Assembly (NCBI RefSeq): GCF_029855045.1
Contig: NZ_CP123228.1
Coordinates: 558,001-622,000 of the forward strand
Reading direction: 5' to 3'
DNA length: 64,000 nt
DNA from: Piscinibacter sp. XHJ-5
GTDB taxonomy: Bacteria > Pseudomonadota > Gammaproteobacteria > Burkholderiales > Burkholderiaceae_C
Shown here: piece by piece, positions 19,475-27,695 of the stretch
How the letters are laid out: each line of letters opens with the position of its first letter
Position numbering within the stretch: position 1 is the stretch's first letter
The notes under the pieces: model-generated
What the model was told of the DNA's origin: nothing
What the model saw: the letters and a program-made list of their open reading frames with translations, nothing else
The model's database searches: none
Made by a program: the position numbers and the translations under genes

Positions 19475-20662
19475 GTGAAGCGCAAGGTCCATGTCGTCGG
19501 GGTCGGAATGATCCCTTTCTCCAAGCCCGGGGCGAGCGACCCGTACACCGTGATGGGTGCGCGCGCCGCGACGGCGGCGCTGAAGGACGCGGGCGTCGAC
19601 TACCGCCTCGTGCAGCAGGCCTATGTCGGCTACGTCTACGGCGACTCCACCGCCGGTCAGGCCGCCGTGTATGGCGTGGGGCTGACCGGCATTCCCGTGT
19701 TCAACCTCAACAACAACTGCGCCACCGGATCGAGCGCGCTGTTTCTCGCGCGCCAGGCGGTCGAGAGCGGCGCCGTGGAATGCGCGCTCGCGCTCGGCTT
19801 CGAGCAGATGCAGCCCGGTGCGCTGAAGGGCGCCTACGACGACCGCCCGTCGCCGGTGGCGCGCTTCGCCGAGACGATGCTTGCATTGCAAGGCTGGGAC
19901 GACAAGGCGCCGCGTGCCGCACAGTTCTTCGGCGGCGCCGGGCGCTGCTACATCGAGCAGCACGGCACCCGCCGCGACACCTTCGCCCGCATCTCGGTGA
20001 AGGCCCGGCAGCACGCTGCGCGCAATCCGTTCGCCGTCTTCCGCAACACGGTGACGCTCGACGAAGTGCTGGCCGCGCCGATGGTGTTCGACCCGCTCAC
20101 CCGGCTGCAATGCTGTCCGCCGACTTGCGGCGCCGCCGCGGCCGTCGTCTGCTCCGAGGACTTCGCGCGCCGCCACGGGCTGGACATGAGCGTGCGCATC
20201 GCGGCGCAGGCGATGACCACCGACACGCCGAGCACCTTCGACGGCGGCGACATGCGACGGGTGGTCGGCTACGACATGACGCGCGCCGCCGCGAGCCAGG
20301 TCTATGAGGCCGCCGGCATCGGCCCCGAAGCGCTCGACGTGGTGGAGCTGCACGACTGCTTCACCGCCAACGAGCTGATCAGCTACGAGGCGCTGCAGCT
20401 CACGCCCGAAGGCACCGCCGAAAAGTTCATCCTCGACGGCGACAACACCTACGGCGGGCGCGTGGTCACCAATCCCTCCGGCGGATTGCTGTCGAAGGGC
20501 CATCCGTTGGGCGCGACCGGGCTCGCGCAATGCGCCGAGCTGGTGTGGCAGCTGCGCGGCCATGCCGAGCAGCGCCAGGTCGAGGGCGCACGGCTGGCGC
20601 TCCAGCACAACCTCGGCCTCGGCGGCGCCTGCGTGGTGACCCTGTACGAGAAGGTCCGATGA
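19475..20662 (+). CDS. SCP2/SCPx-type thiolase (acetyl-CoA acetyltransferase family)
   Basis: A 395-residue thiolase with the active-site Cys in NLNNNCATGSSALF (C82), the HDCFTANEL segment and SKGHPLGATGLAQ carrying the catalytic His. It should cleave a beta-ketoacyl-CoA. I chose GTG 19475 because AGGAG lies about 6 nt upstream; ATG 19457 would add six residues. Unlike the protein at 15553 it keeps its nucleophile, so the cluster encodes one true thiolase and one Cys-less relative. It overlaps the next gene by 4 nt. Confidence 0.93.
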   Translation: MKRKVHVVGVGMIPFSKPGASDPYTVMGARAATAALKDAGVDYRLVQQAYVGYVYGDSTAGQAAVYGVGLTGIPVFNLNNNCATGSSALFLARQAVESGAVECALALGFEQMQPGALKGAYDDRPSPVARFAETMLALQGWDDKAPRAAQFFGGAGRCYIEQHGTRRDTFARISVKARQHAARNPFAVFRNTVTLDEVLAAPMVFDPLTRLQCCPPTCGAAAAVVCSEDFARRHGLDMSVRIAAQAMTTDTPSTFDGGDMRRVVGYDMTRAAASQVYEAAGIGPEALDVVELHDCFTANELISYEALQLTPEGTAEKFILDGDNTYGGRVVTNPSGGLLSKGHPLGATGLAQCAELVWQLRGHAEQRQVEGARLALQHNLGLGGACVVTLYEKVR

Positions 20663-21102
20663 TCGACCGCCGCCACATCGGCCATGCGCTGCCGCCTTTC
20701 ACCGTGGCGGTCGAAGCCGGCCGCCTGCGCTTCTTCGCCAAGGCGACCGGCAACACCGATCCGGTGTATGTCGACGAGGCCGCCGCACGCGATGCCGGCC
20801 ACCCGCAATTGCCGGTGCCGCCGACCTTCCTCTTCTGCCTCGAGATGGAGCAGCCGAATCCAGCCGCGATGCGCGAGCTGCTCGGCATCGACTACCGCCG
20901 CCTCCTGCACGGCGAGCAGCACTTCCGCTACCACGCGATGGCCTATGCCGGCGACCGGCTGCGCTTCGAGCCGCGCATCGCCGACATCTACGACAAGAAG
21001 GGCGGCGCGCTGGAGTTCGTGCGGCGCGAGACGAGGGTCACCCACCAGAACGGGACGCTGGTGGCCGAACTGACCTGCGTGACGGTGGTGCGACATGGTT
21101 GA
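20659..21102 (+). CDS. MaoC-family N-terminal-type (FAS1-like) dehydratase subunit
   Basis: A 147-residue single hot-dog protein of the MaoC_dehydrat_N type (GRLRFFAKATGNTDPVYVDEAAARDAG, PPTFLF, LLHGEQHFRYH). This half lacks the catalytic Asp/His motif found in its downstream neighbour at 21095, with which it overlaps by 8 nt. Such pairs form heteromeric enoyl-CoA hydratases, as in mycobacterial HadAB or ChsH1-ChsH2, where one subunit supplies a wide acyl pocket. Confidence 0.88.
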   Translation: MIDRRHIGHALPPFTVAVEAGRLRFFAKATGNTDPVYVDEAAARDAGHPQLPVPPTFLFCLEMEQPNPAAMRELLGIDYRRLLHGEQHFRYHAMAYAGDRLRFEPRIADIYDKKGGALEFVRRETRVTHQNGTLVAELTCVTVVRHG

Positions 21103-21508
21103 GGTGCCGCGCTACGACGACGTGCAGGTCGGCACCGAGCTGCCGCCGCTGCAGACCGACCCGATCAGCCGCCTGACCCTCGCGCTGTACTGCGGCGCCT
21201 CGGGCGATCACAACCCCATCCACGTCGACACCGACTTCGCGCGCGCCGCCGGCATGGACGACGTGTTCGCGCACGGCATGCTGGGCATGGCCTGCCTCGC
21301 CCGGGTCGTCACCAGCTGGGTGCCGCAGCAGGCGATACGCATGCTCGGCACGCGCTTCGTCGCGATCACGCATGTCGGCGACCGAATCACCTGCACCGGC
21401 AGGGTCGTCGAAAAACTCGGCGATCGGCAGGTGCGGGTCGAGCTCGAAGCGCACGACCAGAGCGGCATCGTGAAGCTGGCCGGCGAGGCCCTCGTGGAGC
21501 TCACATGA
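21095..21508 (+). CDS. MaoC-family enoyl-CoA hydratase subunit (catalytic)
   Basis: A 137-residue hot-dog protein with the hydratase-2 motif in CGASGDHNPIHVDTDFAR, with catalytic Asp and His, and AHGMLGMACLARV. With the 20659 protein it should hydrate or dehydrate a bulky enoyl-CoA. Its stop codon overlaps the ATG of the first of six repeated mini-ORFs. Confidence 0.92.
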   Translation: MVEVPRYDDVQVGTELPPLQTDPISRLTLALYCGASGDHNPIHVDTDFARAAGMDDVFAHGMLGMACLARVVTSWVPQQAIRMLGTRFVAITHVGDRITCTGRVVEKLGDRQVRVELEAHDQSGIVKLAGEALVELT

Positions 21509-22038
21509 CGCGGCCCGAGCGCTGGGCCGCTCCCGAGCCGGGCCGCATCCCCTCGGGGGATCGGCGGCCGCGTGCGGCGGACGAGGGGCTCACATGACGC
21601 GGCCCGAGCGCTGGGCCGCTCCCGAGCCGGGCCGCATCCCCTCGGGGGATCGGCGGCCGCGTGCGGCGGACGAGGGGCTCACATGACGCGGCCCGAGCGC
21701 TGGGCCGCTCCCGAGCCGGGCCGCATCCCCTCGGGGGATCGGCGGCCGCGTGCGGCGGACGAGGGGCTCACATGACGCGGCCCGAGCGCTGGGCCGCTCC
21801 CGAGCCGGGCCGCATCCCCTCGGGGGATCGGCCGCCGCCTGCGGCGGACGAGGGGCTCACATGACGCGGCCCGAGCGCTGGGCCGCTCCCGAGCCGGGCC
21901 GCATCCCCTCGGGGGATCGGCCGCCGCTTGCGGCGGACGAGGGGCTCACATGACGCGGCCCGAGCGCTGGGCCGCTCCCGAGCCGGGCCGCATCCCCTCG
22001 GGGGATCGGCCGCCGCTTGCGGCGTACGAGGGGCTGAC
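21505..22038 (+). repeat. Six tandem copies of an 89-bp unit, each a coupled 30-codon mini-ORF
   Basis: Units start at 21505, 21594, 21683, 21772, 21861 and 21950 and end at the ATG of the acyl-CoA dehydrogenase (22039). Each unit begins ATGACGCGGCCC and ends GAGGGGCT(C/G)AC, so GAGGGG forms a ribosome site for the next ATG. Each encodes 30 residues (MTRPERWAAPEPGRIPSG, then a DR-rich tail ending GLT) and its TGA overlaps the next ATG as ATGA. Units 1-3 are alike; 4-6 differ at a few positions in the GCGGCC/CGCCGC region and the last has TACGAG and CTGAC. Hairpins ATCCCC/GGGGAT recur in every unit. No spacers are present, so this is not a CRISPR array. Confidence 0.95.
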
Positions 22039-23187
22039 ATGACCACGTGGATGACCGACGACGTCGTCCTGTTCCGCGACAACGTGCGCAAGGTGTTCGA
22101 GCGCGAGTTCGCGCCTCTCGAAGAGCGCTGGCGCCGCCAGCACCTGGCCGACCGCAGCGTGTGGCGCCAGGCCGGCGAGATGGGGCTTCTGTGCACCAGC
22201 ATTCCCGAGGCCTACGGCGGCGGCGGTGGCACCTTTGCACACGAGGCGGTGGTCGCCCATGAGCAAGGCCGCGCGATGGTCAACAGCTTCAGCATCAACG
22301 TGCACAGCGGCATCGTCGCGCACTACCTGCTGGCCTGCGGCAGCGAGGCGCAGAAGCAGCGATGGCTGCCGAAGATGGCCACCGGCGAGATCGTCGCCGC
22401 CATCGCGATGAGCGAGCCGGGCGCGGGCAGCGACTTGCAGGCGGTGCGCACGAGCGCCGTGCGCGAAGGCGACGAGTACGTCATCGACGGCGCCAAGACC
22501 TTCATCACCAATGGCCACCATGCCGACCTGGTCTGCGTGGTCGCGAAGACCGATCCGTCGCGCGGCGCCAAGGGCGTGTCGCTGCTGATGGTGGAGACCG
22601 CCGGCCTGCCCGGCTTTCGCCGCGGCCGGCTGCTGGAGAAGATCGGCCAGCACGGGCTGGACACTGCCGAGCTGTTCTTCGACGGCGTGCGCGTGCCGGC
22701 GGCCCACCTGCTCGGCGATGAGGAGGGGCAGGGCTTCAGGCAGCTGATGCAGCAGCTGGCGCGCGAGCGGCTGCTGATCGCCATCGGCGCCGTCGGCATG
22801 ATGCAGCGCGCGATCGACGAGACGCTGGGCTACGTCGCGCAGCGACAGGTGTTCGGAGAGCCGCTGCTGGCGATGCAGAACACGCGCTTCAAGCTGGCCG
22901 AGTGCCAGACCGAGGCGACCATCGCGCAGGCCTTCGTCGACGCCTGCATCGAGCGCCAGCTCGCCGGCACGCTCGACGTGCCGACCGCCGCGATGGCCAA
23001 GTGGTCGACGACCGACAAGCTGTGCCGCATCGTCGACGAATGCCTGCAGCTGCACGGCGGCTACGGCTACATGACCGAGTACCCCATCGCCCGGCTGTAT
23101 GCCGACGTGCGCGTGCTGCGCATCCTCGGAGGCGCCAACGAGGTGATGAAGGAGCTGATCGCGCGTTCGATGGAGCGTCAGGCATGA
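22039..23187 (+). CDS. Acyl-CoA dehydrogenase (long-chain/isovaleryl-like active-site arrangement)
   Basis: A 382-residue flavoprotein dehydrogenase with IPEAYGGGGG, AMSEPGAGSDLQAVRT, DGAKTFITNGHHADL and CLQLHGGYGYMTEYPIARLYADVRV. The C-terminal position that carries the catalytic Glu in MCAD is Gly here (LGGANEVMKE), while a Glu sits in QLARERLL on helix G, the arrangement of LCAD and isovaleryl-CoA dehydrogenase. I chose ATG 22039 because the frame upstream runs into the repeats. Its ribosome site is the GAGGGG of the last 89-bp unit. Confidence 0.94.
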   Translation: MTTWMTDDVVLFRDNVRKVFEREFAPLEERWRRQHLADRSVWRQAGEMGLLCTSIPEAYGGGGGTFAHEAVVAHEQGRAMVNSFSINVHSGIVAHYLLACGSEAQKQRWLPKMATGEIVAAIAMSEPGAGSDLQAVRTSAVREGDEYVIDGAKTFITNGHHADLVCVVAKTDPSRGAKGVSLLMVETAGLPGFRRGRLLEKIGQHGLDTAELFFDGVRVPAAHLLGDEEGQGFRQLMQQLARERLLIAIGAVGMMQRAIDETLGYVAQRQVFGEPLLAMQNTRFKLAECQTEATIAQAFVDACIERQLAGTLDVPTAAMAKWSTTDKLCRIVDECLQLHGGYGYMTEYPIARLYADVRVLRILGGANEVMKELIARSMERQA

Positions 23188-24785
23188 CGGGCGGTGGGAG
23201 CCTGTGGGACTGCCTCGCGGAGTCGGCGCGCCGCTTCCCCGACAAGCCGGCCGTGCGCTTCTACGGCAGCGTGCTCACGTATGCCGAGCTGGTGCGGCAG
23301 GCCGAGACGCTGGCGGGCTGGCTGCAAGGCGAGGCGCAGGTGCGGCAGGGCGATCGCGTGCTGCTCTTCAGCCAGAACTGCCCGCAGTTCATCGTCGCGA
23401 CCTATGCGGTCCTGCGCGCCGACGCGGTGGTCGTGCCTGTGAACGCGATGTGGACGGCCGAGGAGGTGGCGCATGTGATCGATGACAGCGGCGCTCAGAT
23501 CGCACTGGTCGCGGCCGAGCTCGCGGACCGCGTGTCGCCCGCCCTGGCTTGCGGGGCGCTGCGTCGCGCGCTGCTCATCGAGTACGCCGATGCGCTCATC
23601 GCCGATCCCGAGCTCGACGTGCCGGCCTGGATCGCCGAGCGACCCGCGACCATCCGCCACCCGCGGTTCATGCGGTGGCGCGAGGCACTGGGCGCGCATC
23701 AACGTCCGCTGCCGCACCGAGCGGGCGCCGACGACCTTGCCGTGCTGCCCTATACGTCCGGCACCACGGGCCGGCCCAAGGGCTGCATGCACACGCACGG
23801 CACGCTGCAGGCGGCCAACCGCGCGGCCGTCTCCTGGCGCAGCCAGACCAGCGAGGCGGTGTTTCTCGGCGTCGCGCCGCTGTTCCATGCGCTCGGCATG
23901 CAGAACGGGATGCACTTGCCGCTGATGCTCGGGGCCACCGTCGTGATGCTGCCGCGCTGGGACCGCGCGGCGGCCCTCGCGCTCATCGAGCGCCACCGCG
24001 TCACCAGCTGGGCCGCGCCGCCGGCGATGCTGATCGACTTCTTCGCCAACCCGGCCGTCACGCCGGAGAAGGTGCGCAGCATGGTGCTGGTGCACGGCGG
24101 CAGCGCCGCGATGCCGCACGCGGTCGCCGAAGCGATGCAGAGCCGCTTCGGCATCACCTACAACGAGGGTTACGGCATGACCGAGACCGCCTCGTTCCTG
24201 CATGCCAACCCGCCGCAGCGTCCCAAGCTCGGCTCGCTCGGCGTGCCGGGGCCCGGCGTCGACTCGCGCATCGTCGATCCGGTCACGCTGCAGTCCCTGC
24301 CGCGCGGCGAGGTGGGCGAGATCGTCACCCACGCGCCGCAGGTGATGAAGGGCTACTGGAACCAGCCGCAGGCGACCGCCGAAGCCTTCGTCGAAATCGA
24401 CGGCCTGCGTTTCCTGCGCACTGGCGACCTGGCGTGCATCGACGAGGACGGCTACTTCTTCATGAAGGACCGGCTCAAGCGAATGATCGTGGTCTCGGGC
24501 TACAAGGTGTGGCCCGCCGAAGTGGAGAACACGCTGTACAGCCACCCTGCCGTGCACGAGGCCTGCGTGATCGCCACGCGCGATGCGCGCCAGGGCGAGG
24601 CGGTGAAGGCGCTGGTGGTGCTCAAGCCCGGCGCATCGTTGGCCGCCGCGGAGCTGGTCGGCTGGTGCCGCCAGGCGATGGCCGTCTACAAGGCGCCGCG
24701 CTTCGTTCAGTTCGTCGACCAGCTGCCGAAGTCGAGCACCGGCAAGATCCTGTGGCGCGAGCTGCAGCAAGGGGAGAACATATGA
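23184..24785 (+). CDS. Class I adenylate-forming acyl-CoA ligase
   Basis: A 533-residue AMP-binding enzyme with the P-loop YTSGTTGRPKGCMHTHG (about 189-205), GYGMTET, the TGDLACIDEDGYFFMKDR hinge region and the C-terminal catalytic Lys in PKSSTGKILWREL. It should activate a free carboxylic acid to its CoA thioester. Its ATG overlaps the dehydrogenase stop, and the enoyl-CoA hydratase gene overlaps its end. Confidence 0.94.
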   Translation: MTGGGSLWDCLAESARRFPDKPAVRFYGSVLTYAELVRQAETLAGWLQGEAQVRQGDRVLLFSQNCPQFIVATYAVLRADAVVVPVNAMWTAEEVAHVIDDSGAQIALVAAELADRVSPALACGALRRALLIEYADALIADPELDVPAWIAERPATIRHPRFMRWREALGAHQRPLPHRAGADDLAVLPYTSGTTGRPKGCMHTHGTLQAANRAAVSWRSQTSEAVFLGVAPLFHALGMQNGMHLPLMLGATVVMLPRWDRAAALALIERHRVTSWAAPPAMLIDFFANPAVTPEKVRSMVLVHGGSAAMPHAVAEAMQSRFGITYNEGYGMTETASFLHANPPQRPKLGSLGVPGPGVDSRIVDPVTLQSLPRGEVGEIVTHAPQVMKGYWNQPQATAEAFVEIDGLRFLRTGDLACIDEDGYFFMKDRLKRMIVVSGYKVWPAEVENTLYSHPAVHEACVIATRDARQGEAVKALVVLKPGASLAAAELVGWCRQAMAVYKAPRFVQFVDQLPKSSTGKILWRELQQGENI

Positions 24786-25570
24786 CGGATGCAGTCCTTC
24801 TCGAGGTCGTGGACGGCGTCGCGACCGTCACGCTGAACCGCCCGGCGCGTCGCAACGCACTCGACGACGAGCTGCGTGCGGGGCTTGCGCAATGCATGGA
24901 CCGGATCGAGAGCGACCGCGCCGTGCGCGCGGTGGTGCTCGCCGGATCGGACGGCGCGTTCTGCGCCGGCGGCGACCTGCGCGGCATCCGCGCGGCCGAG
25001 CTCGACAACGACGGCTGGCGCGAGCGCATGAAGAGCGCGCATGCCTGGCTTTCGCGCCTGCTGAGCCTGGACCGGGCGGTCATCGCCGCGGTGGACGGGC
25101 CTGCGTTCGGCGCCGGCTTCAGCCTGGCGCTCGCCGCCGACTTCGTCGTCGCTTCGCCGCGTGCGCGCTTCTGCCTGTCCTTCATGCGGCTCGGCCTGGT
25201 GCCCGATTTCGGCGCGTGGCACACGCTGCCGCGCATCGTGGGCGTGCAACGCGCCAAGGAGCTGATGCTGTCGGCACGCGAGGTGCCCGCCGAGGAGGCG
25301 AAGGCGCTGGGCATCGTGCTGGAGCTCGTGCCGCAAGACCAGGTGCTGCGGCGTGCGCAGGCGCTGGCAGCCAGCTTCGTGCAGGCGTCGCCGCTGGCGG
25401 TGAGCCTGGTCAAGCGCGCGCTTGCCGCGGGTCCCGCCGACCTGCACACGGTGCTCGAGCGGGAGGCCGATGCCCAGGCGCTGTGCTTCGGCAGCGCGGC
25501 GCACAAGGCGGCGGTGGGACGATTTCTCGACAAGCAACCGGCCCTCTTTCAGTGGCCGACAGGAGAGTGA
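24782..25570 (+). CDS. Enoyl-CoA hydratase/isomerase family protein (crotonase fold)
   Basis: A 262-residue crotonase-fold protein with LNRPARRNALDDEL, the oxyanion loop CAGGDLRG and DGPAFGAGFSLALAADF. The classical hydratase Glu pair is not obvious; instead the GLVPDFGAWHTLPRIVG region carries an Asp as in PaaG-type isomerases, so a double-bond isomerase role is as likely as hydration. The ATG follows AGGGGAGAACAT. Confidence 0.9.
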   Translation: MTDAVLLEVVDGVATVTLNRPARRNALDDELRAGLAQCMDRIESDRAVRAVVLAGSDGAFCAGGDLRGIRAAELDNDGWRERMKSAHAWLSRLLSLDRAVIAAVDGPAFGAGFSLALAADFVVASPRARFCLSFMRLGLVPDFGAWHTLPRIVGVQRAKELMLSAREVPAEEAKALGIVLELVPQDQVLRRAQALAASFVQASPLAVSLVKRALAAGPADLHTVLEREADAQALCFGSAAHKAAVGRFLDKQPALFQWPTGE

Positions 25571-25571
25571 G

Positions 25572-26486
25572 ATGAGCAGGATGGTGGAAGACAAGGTGGT
25601 CATCGTCACGGGCGCCGGCGGCGGCATCGGGCGCGACATCGCACTGGCGATGGCACGCGAAGGTGCGAAGGTGATCGTCAACGACGTCGGCGCGTCGATG
25701 ACCGGCGAAGGGCACGACGTGGGCCCGGCGCAGCGCGTGGTCGACGAGATCCGCGCGGCAGGCGGGGAGGCGGCGGCGAATACCGACAGCGTGGCCGACC
25801 CGACGGCGGCGAATCGCATCGTGACGGCGGCGCTCGACACCTACGGCCGCGTCGACGCGGTGATCAACAACGCCGGCATCCTGCGGGACCGCTTCTTCCA
25901 CAAGATGAGCGTCGAAGAGTTCGACGCCGTCATCAAGGTGCACCTGTACGGCAGCTACTTCGTGAGCCGCGCGGCGGCGAACCACTTCAAGGCGCAGGAG
26001 TCGGGCGCGTTCGTGCACATGACCTCCACCTCGGGGCTGATCGGCAACTTCGGCCAGGCCAACTACGCGGCGGCCAAGCTGGGGATCATGGCGCTGTCGA
26101 AGTCGATCGCGCTCGACATGCAGAAGTTCAACGTGCGCTCCAACTGCATCGCGCCGTTCGCATGGAGCCGCATGATCGGCTCGATCCCCACCGAGACCGA
26201 GGCCGAGAAGGCGCGCGTCGAGCGCATGAAGCAGATGACGCCGGCCAAGATCGCGCCGCTCGCGGTTGCGCTGGCGAGCGAGGCGGGCGCCGATGCCACC
26301 GGCCAGGTCTTCGCGGTGCGCAACAACGAGATCTTCCTGATGAGCCAGCCGCGCCCGATCCGCTCGGTGCACCGCGGCGAAGGCTGGACGCCCGAGACGG
26401 TGGCGCAGCATGCGTTGCCCGCGCTCGCCGGCTCGTTCTACGCGCTGGACCGCTCGTCCGACGTGTTCACCTGGGACCCGGTGTGA
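25572..26486 (+). CDS. SDR oxidoreductase of the MFE-2/17-beta-HSD4 type (3-hydroxyacyl-CoA dehydrogenase)
   Basis: A 304-residue SDR. It has TGAGGGIGRDIA, NDVGASMTGEGHD, NNAGILRDRFFHKMS, the Ser of MTSTSGLIGNFGQ and Tyr/Lys of NYAAAKLG. The long middle loop, the SNCIAPFAWSRM segment and a C-terminal extension of about 50 residues are typical of the dehydrogenase half of peroxisomal multifunctional enzyme 2. With the MaoC pair it would supply the hydratase and dehydrogenase steps of an MFE-2-type beta-oxidation. Confidence 0.92.
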   Translation: MSRMVEDKVVIVTGAGGGIGRDIALAMAREGAKVIVNDVGASMTGEGHDVGPAQRVVDEIRAAGGEAAANTDSVADPTAANRIVTAALDTYGRVDAVINNAGILRDRFFHKMSVEEFDAVIKVHLYGSYFVSRAAANHFKAQESGAFVHMTSTSGLIGNFGQANYAAAKLGIMALSKSIALDMQKFNVRSNCIAPFAWSRMIGSIPTETEAEKARVERMKQMTPAKIAPLAVALASEAGADATGQVFAVRNNEIFLMSQPRPIRSVHRGEGWTPETVAQHALPALAGSFYALDRSSDVFTWDPV

Positions 26487-26490
26487 CGCC

Positions 26491-27642
26491 ATGATCCGCG
26501 ACCCCGACACCCTGACCGCGCTGCTCGATACCGTGCGCCGCTTCGTGCGCGAGCGGCTGGTGCCCGCCGAAGAGCTTGTCGCCGAGACCGATGCCATCCC
26601 CGACGACATCGTGCGCGACATGAAGGCGATGGGACTGTTCGGCCTCACCATCCCCGAGGGGTACGGCGGCCTGGGCCTCACGATGGAGGAAGAGGCGCGG
26701 GTGATGATCGAGCTGTGCCAGACCGCGCCGGCGTTCCGCTCGCTGATCGGGACGACGGTGGGCATCGGCTCGCAGGGCATCCTGATGGACGGCACGCCCG
26801 AGCAGAAGGAGCGCTGGCTGCCGCGGCTGGCCAGCGGCGAGCTGATCGCCTCGTTCGCGCTCACGGAGCCGGAGGCCGGCTCCGATGCGGCGTCGATCCG
26901 CACGCGTGCGCGGCGCGACGGCGACGACTACGTGATCGACGGCAGCAAGCGCTTCATCACCAATGCGCCGGAGGCCGGCATGTTCACCCTGATGGCGCGC
27001 ACCGACCCGCAGCAGAAGGGCGCGGCCGGGATCACGGCGTTCATCGTCGACGCGAAGACGCCCGGCATCTCGCTGGGCCGGATCGACCGCAAGATGGGGC
27101 AGAAGGGCGCCCACACCTGCGACGTCGTCTTCGACGGTGTGCGCGTGCCGGTGGCCAACGTCATCGGCGGCGTCGAGGGGCGCGGCTTCAAGACGGCGAT
27201 GAAGGTGCTCGACAAGGGGCGCATCCACATCGCGGCGGTGTGCGTCGGCGTGGCGGAGCGGCTGCTGCGCGACACGCTGCACTACGCGATGGAGCGCAGG
27301 CAGTTCGGGCAGCCGATTGCCGAGTTCCAGCTCGTGCAGGCGATGCTGGCCGACAGCCGCACCGAGCTGTATGCGGCGCGCACCATGGTGCTCGACGCGG
27401 CGCGCCGGCGCGATGCCGGCGACGACGTCAGCACCGAGGCGGCGTGCTGCAAGTACTACGCGTCCGAGATGGTCGGCCGCGTGGCCGACCGCGCGGTGCA
27501 GATCCACGGCGGCGCGGGCTATGTGGCCGATCACGGCATCGAGCGCTACTACCGCGACGTGCGCCTCTTCCGCATCTACGAAGGCACCAGCCAGATCCAG
27601 CAGATCGTGATCGCGCGCGGCATGGTGAGGGAGGCGACATGA
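26491..27642 (+). CDS. Acyl-CoA dehydrogenase (short/medium-chain-type active site)
   Basis: A 383-residue flavoprotein with IPEGYGGLGLTMEEEARVM, ALTEPEAGSDAASIRT, DGSKRFITNAPEAGMF and RLFRIYEGTSQIQQIVIARGM. The Glu of IYEG is the base used by MCAD-type enzymes, so the two dehydrogenases of this cluster (here and at 22039) use different base positions and probably different substrates. Its stop overlaps the ATG of a short coupled mini-ORF. Confidence 0.94.
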   Translation: MIRDPDTLTALLDTVRRFVRERLVPAEELVAETDAIPDDIVRDMKAMGLFGLTIPEGYGGLGLTMEEEARVMIELCQTAPAFRSLIGTTVGIGSQGILMDGTPEQKERWLPRLASGELIASFALTEPEAGSDAASIRTRARRDGDDYVIDGSKRFITNAPEAGMFTLMARTDPQQKGAAGITAFIVDAKTPGISLGRIDRKMGQKGAHTCDVVFDGVRVPVANVIGGVEGRGFKTAMKVLDKGRIHIAAVCVGVAERLLRDTLHYAMERRQFGQPIAEFQLVQAMLADSRTELYAARTMVLDAARRRDAGDDVSTEAACCKYYASEMVGRVADRAVQIHGGAGYVADHGIERYYRDVRLFRIYEGTSQIQQIVIARGMVREAT

Positions 27643-27695
27643 GCACGCCCGAAGCGGCTCACACCGGAGTGCGCAGCACGGAGGTTGCCCCATGA
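27639..27695 (+). CDS. 18-residue coupled mini-ORF
   Basis: Its ATG overlaps the acyl-CoA dehydrogenase stop and its TGA overlaps the ATG of the next SDR, so the dehydrogenase, the mini-ORF and the SDR form an unbroken coupled chain. The product would be MSTPEAAHTGVRSTEVAP. It resembles the mini-ORFs at 21505-22038 in geometry, not in sequence. CGGAGG inside it can serve as the ribosome site of the SDR. A functional peptide is not claimed. Confidence 0.45.
   Translation: MSTPEAAHTGVRSTEVAP

Noticed and set aside
21505..22038. CRISPR array
   Set aside because: The units are contiguous 89-bp copies without variable spacers and no cas genes are nearby.
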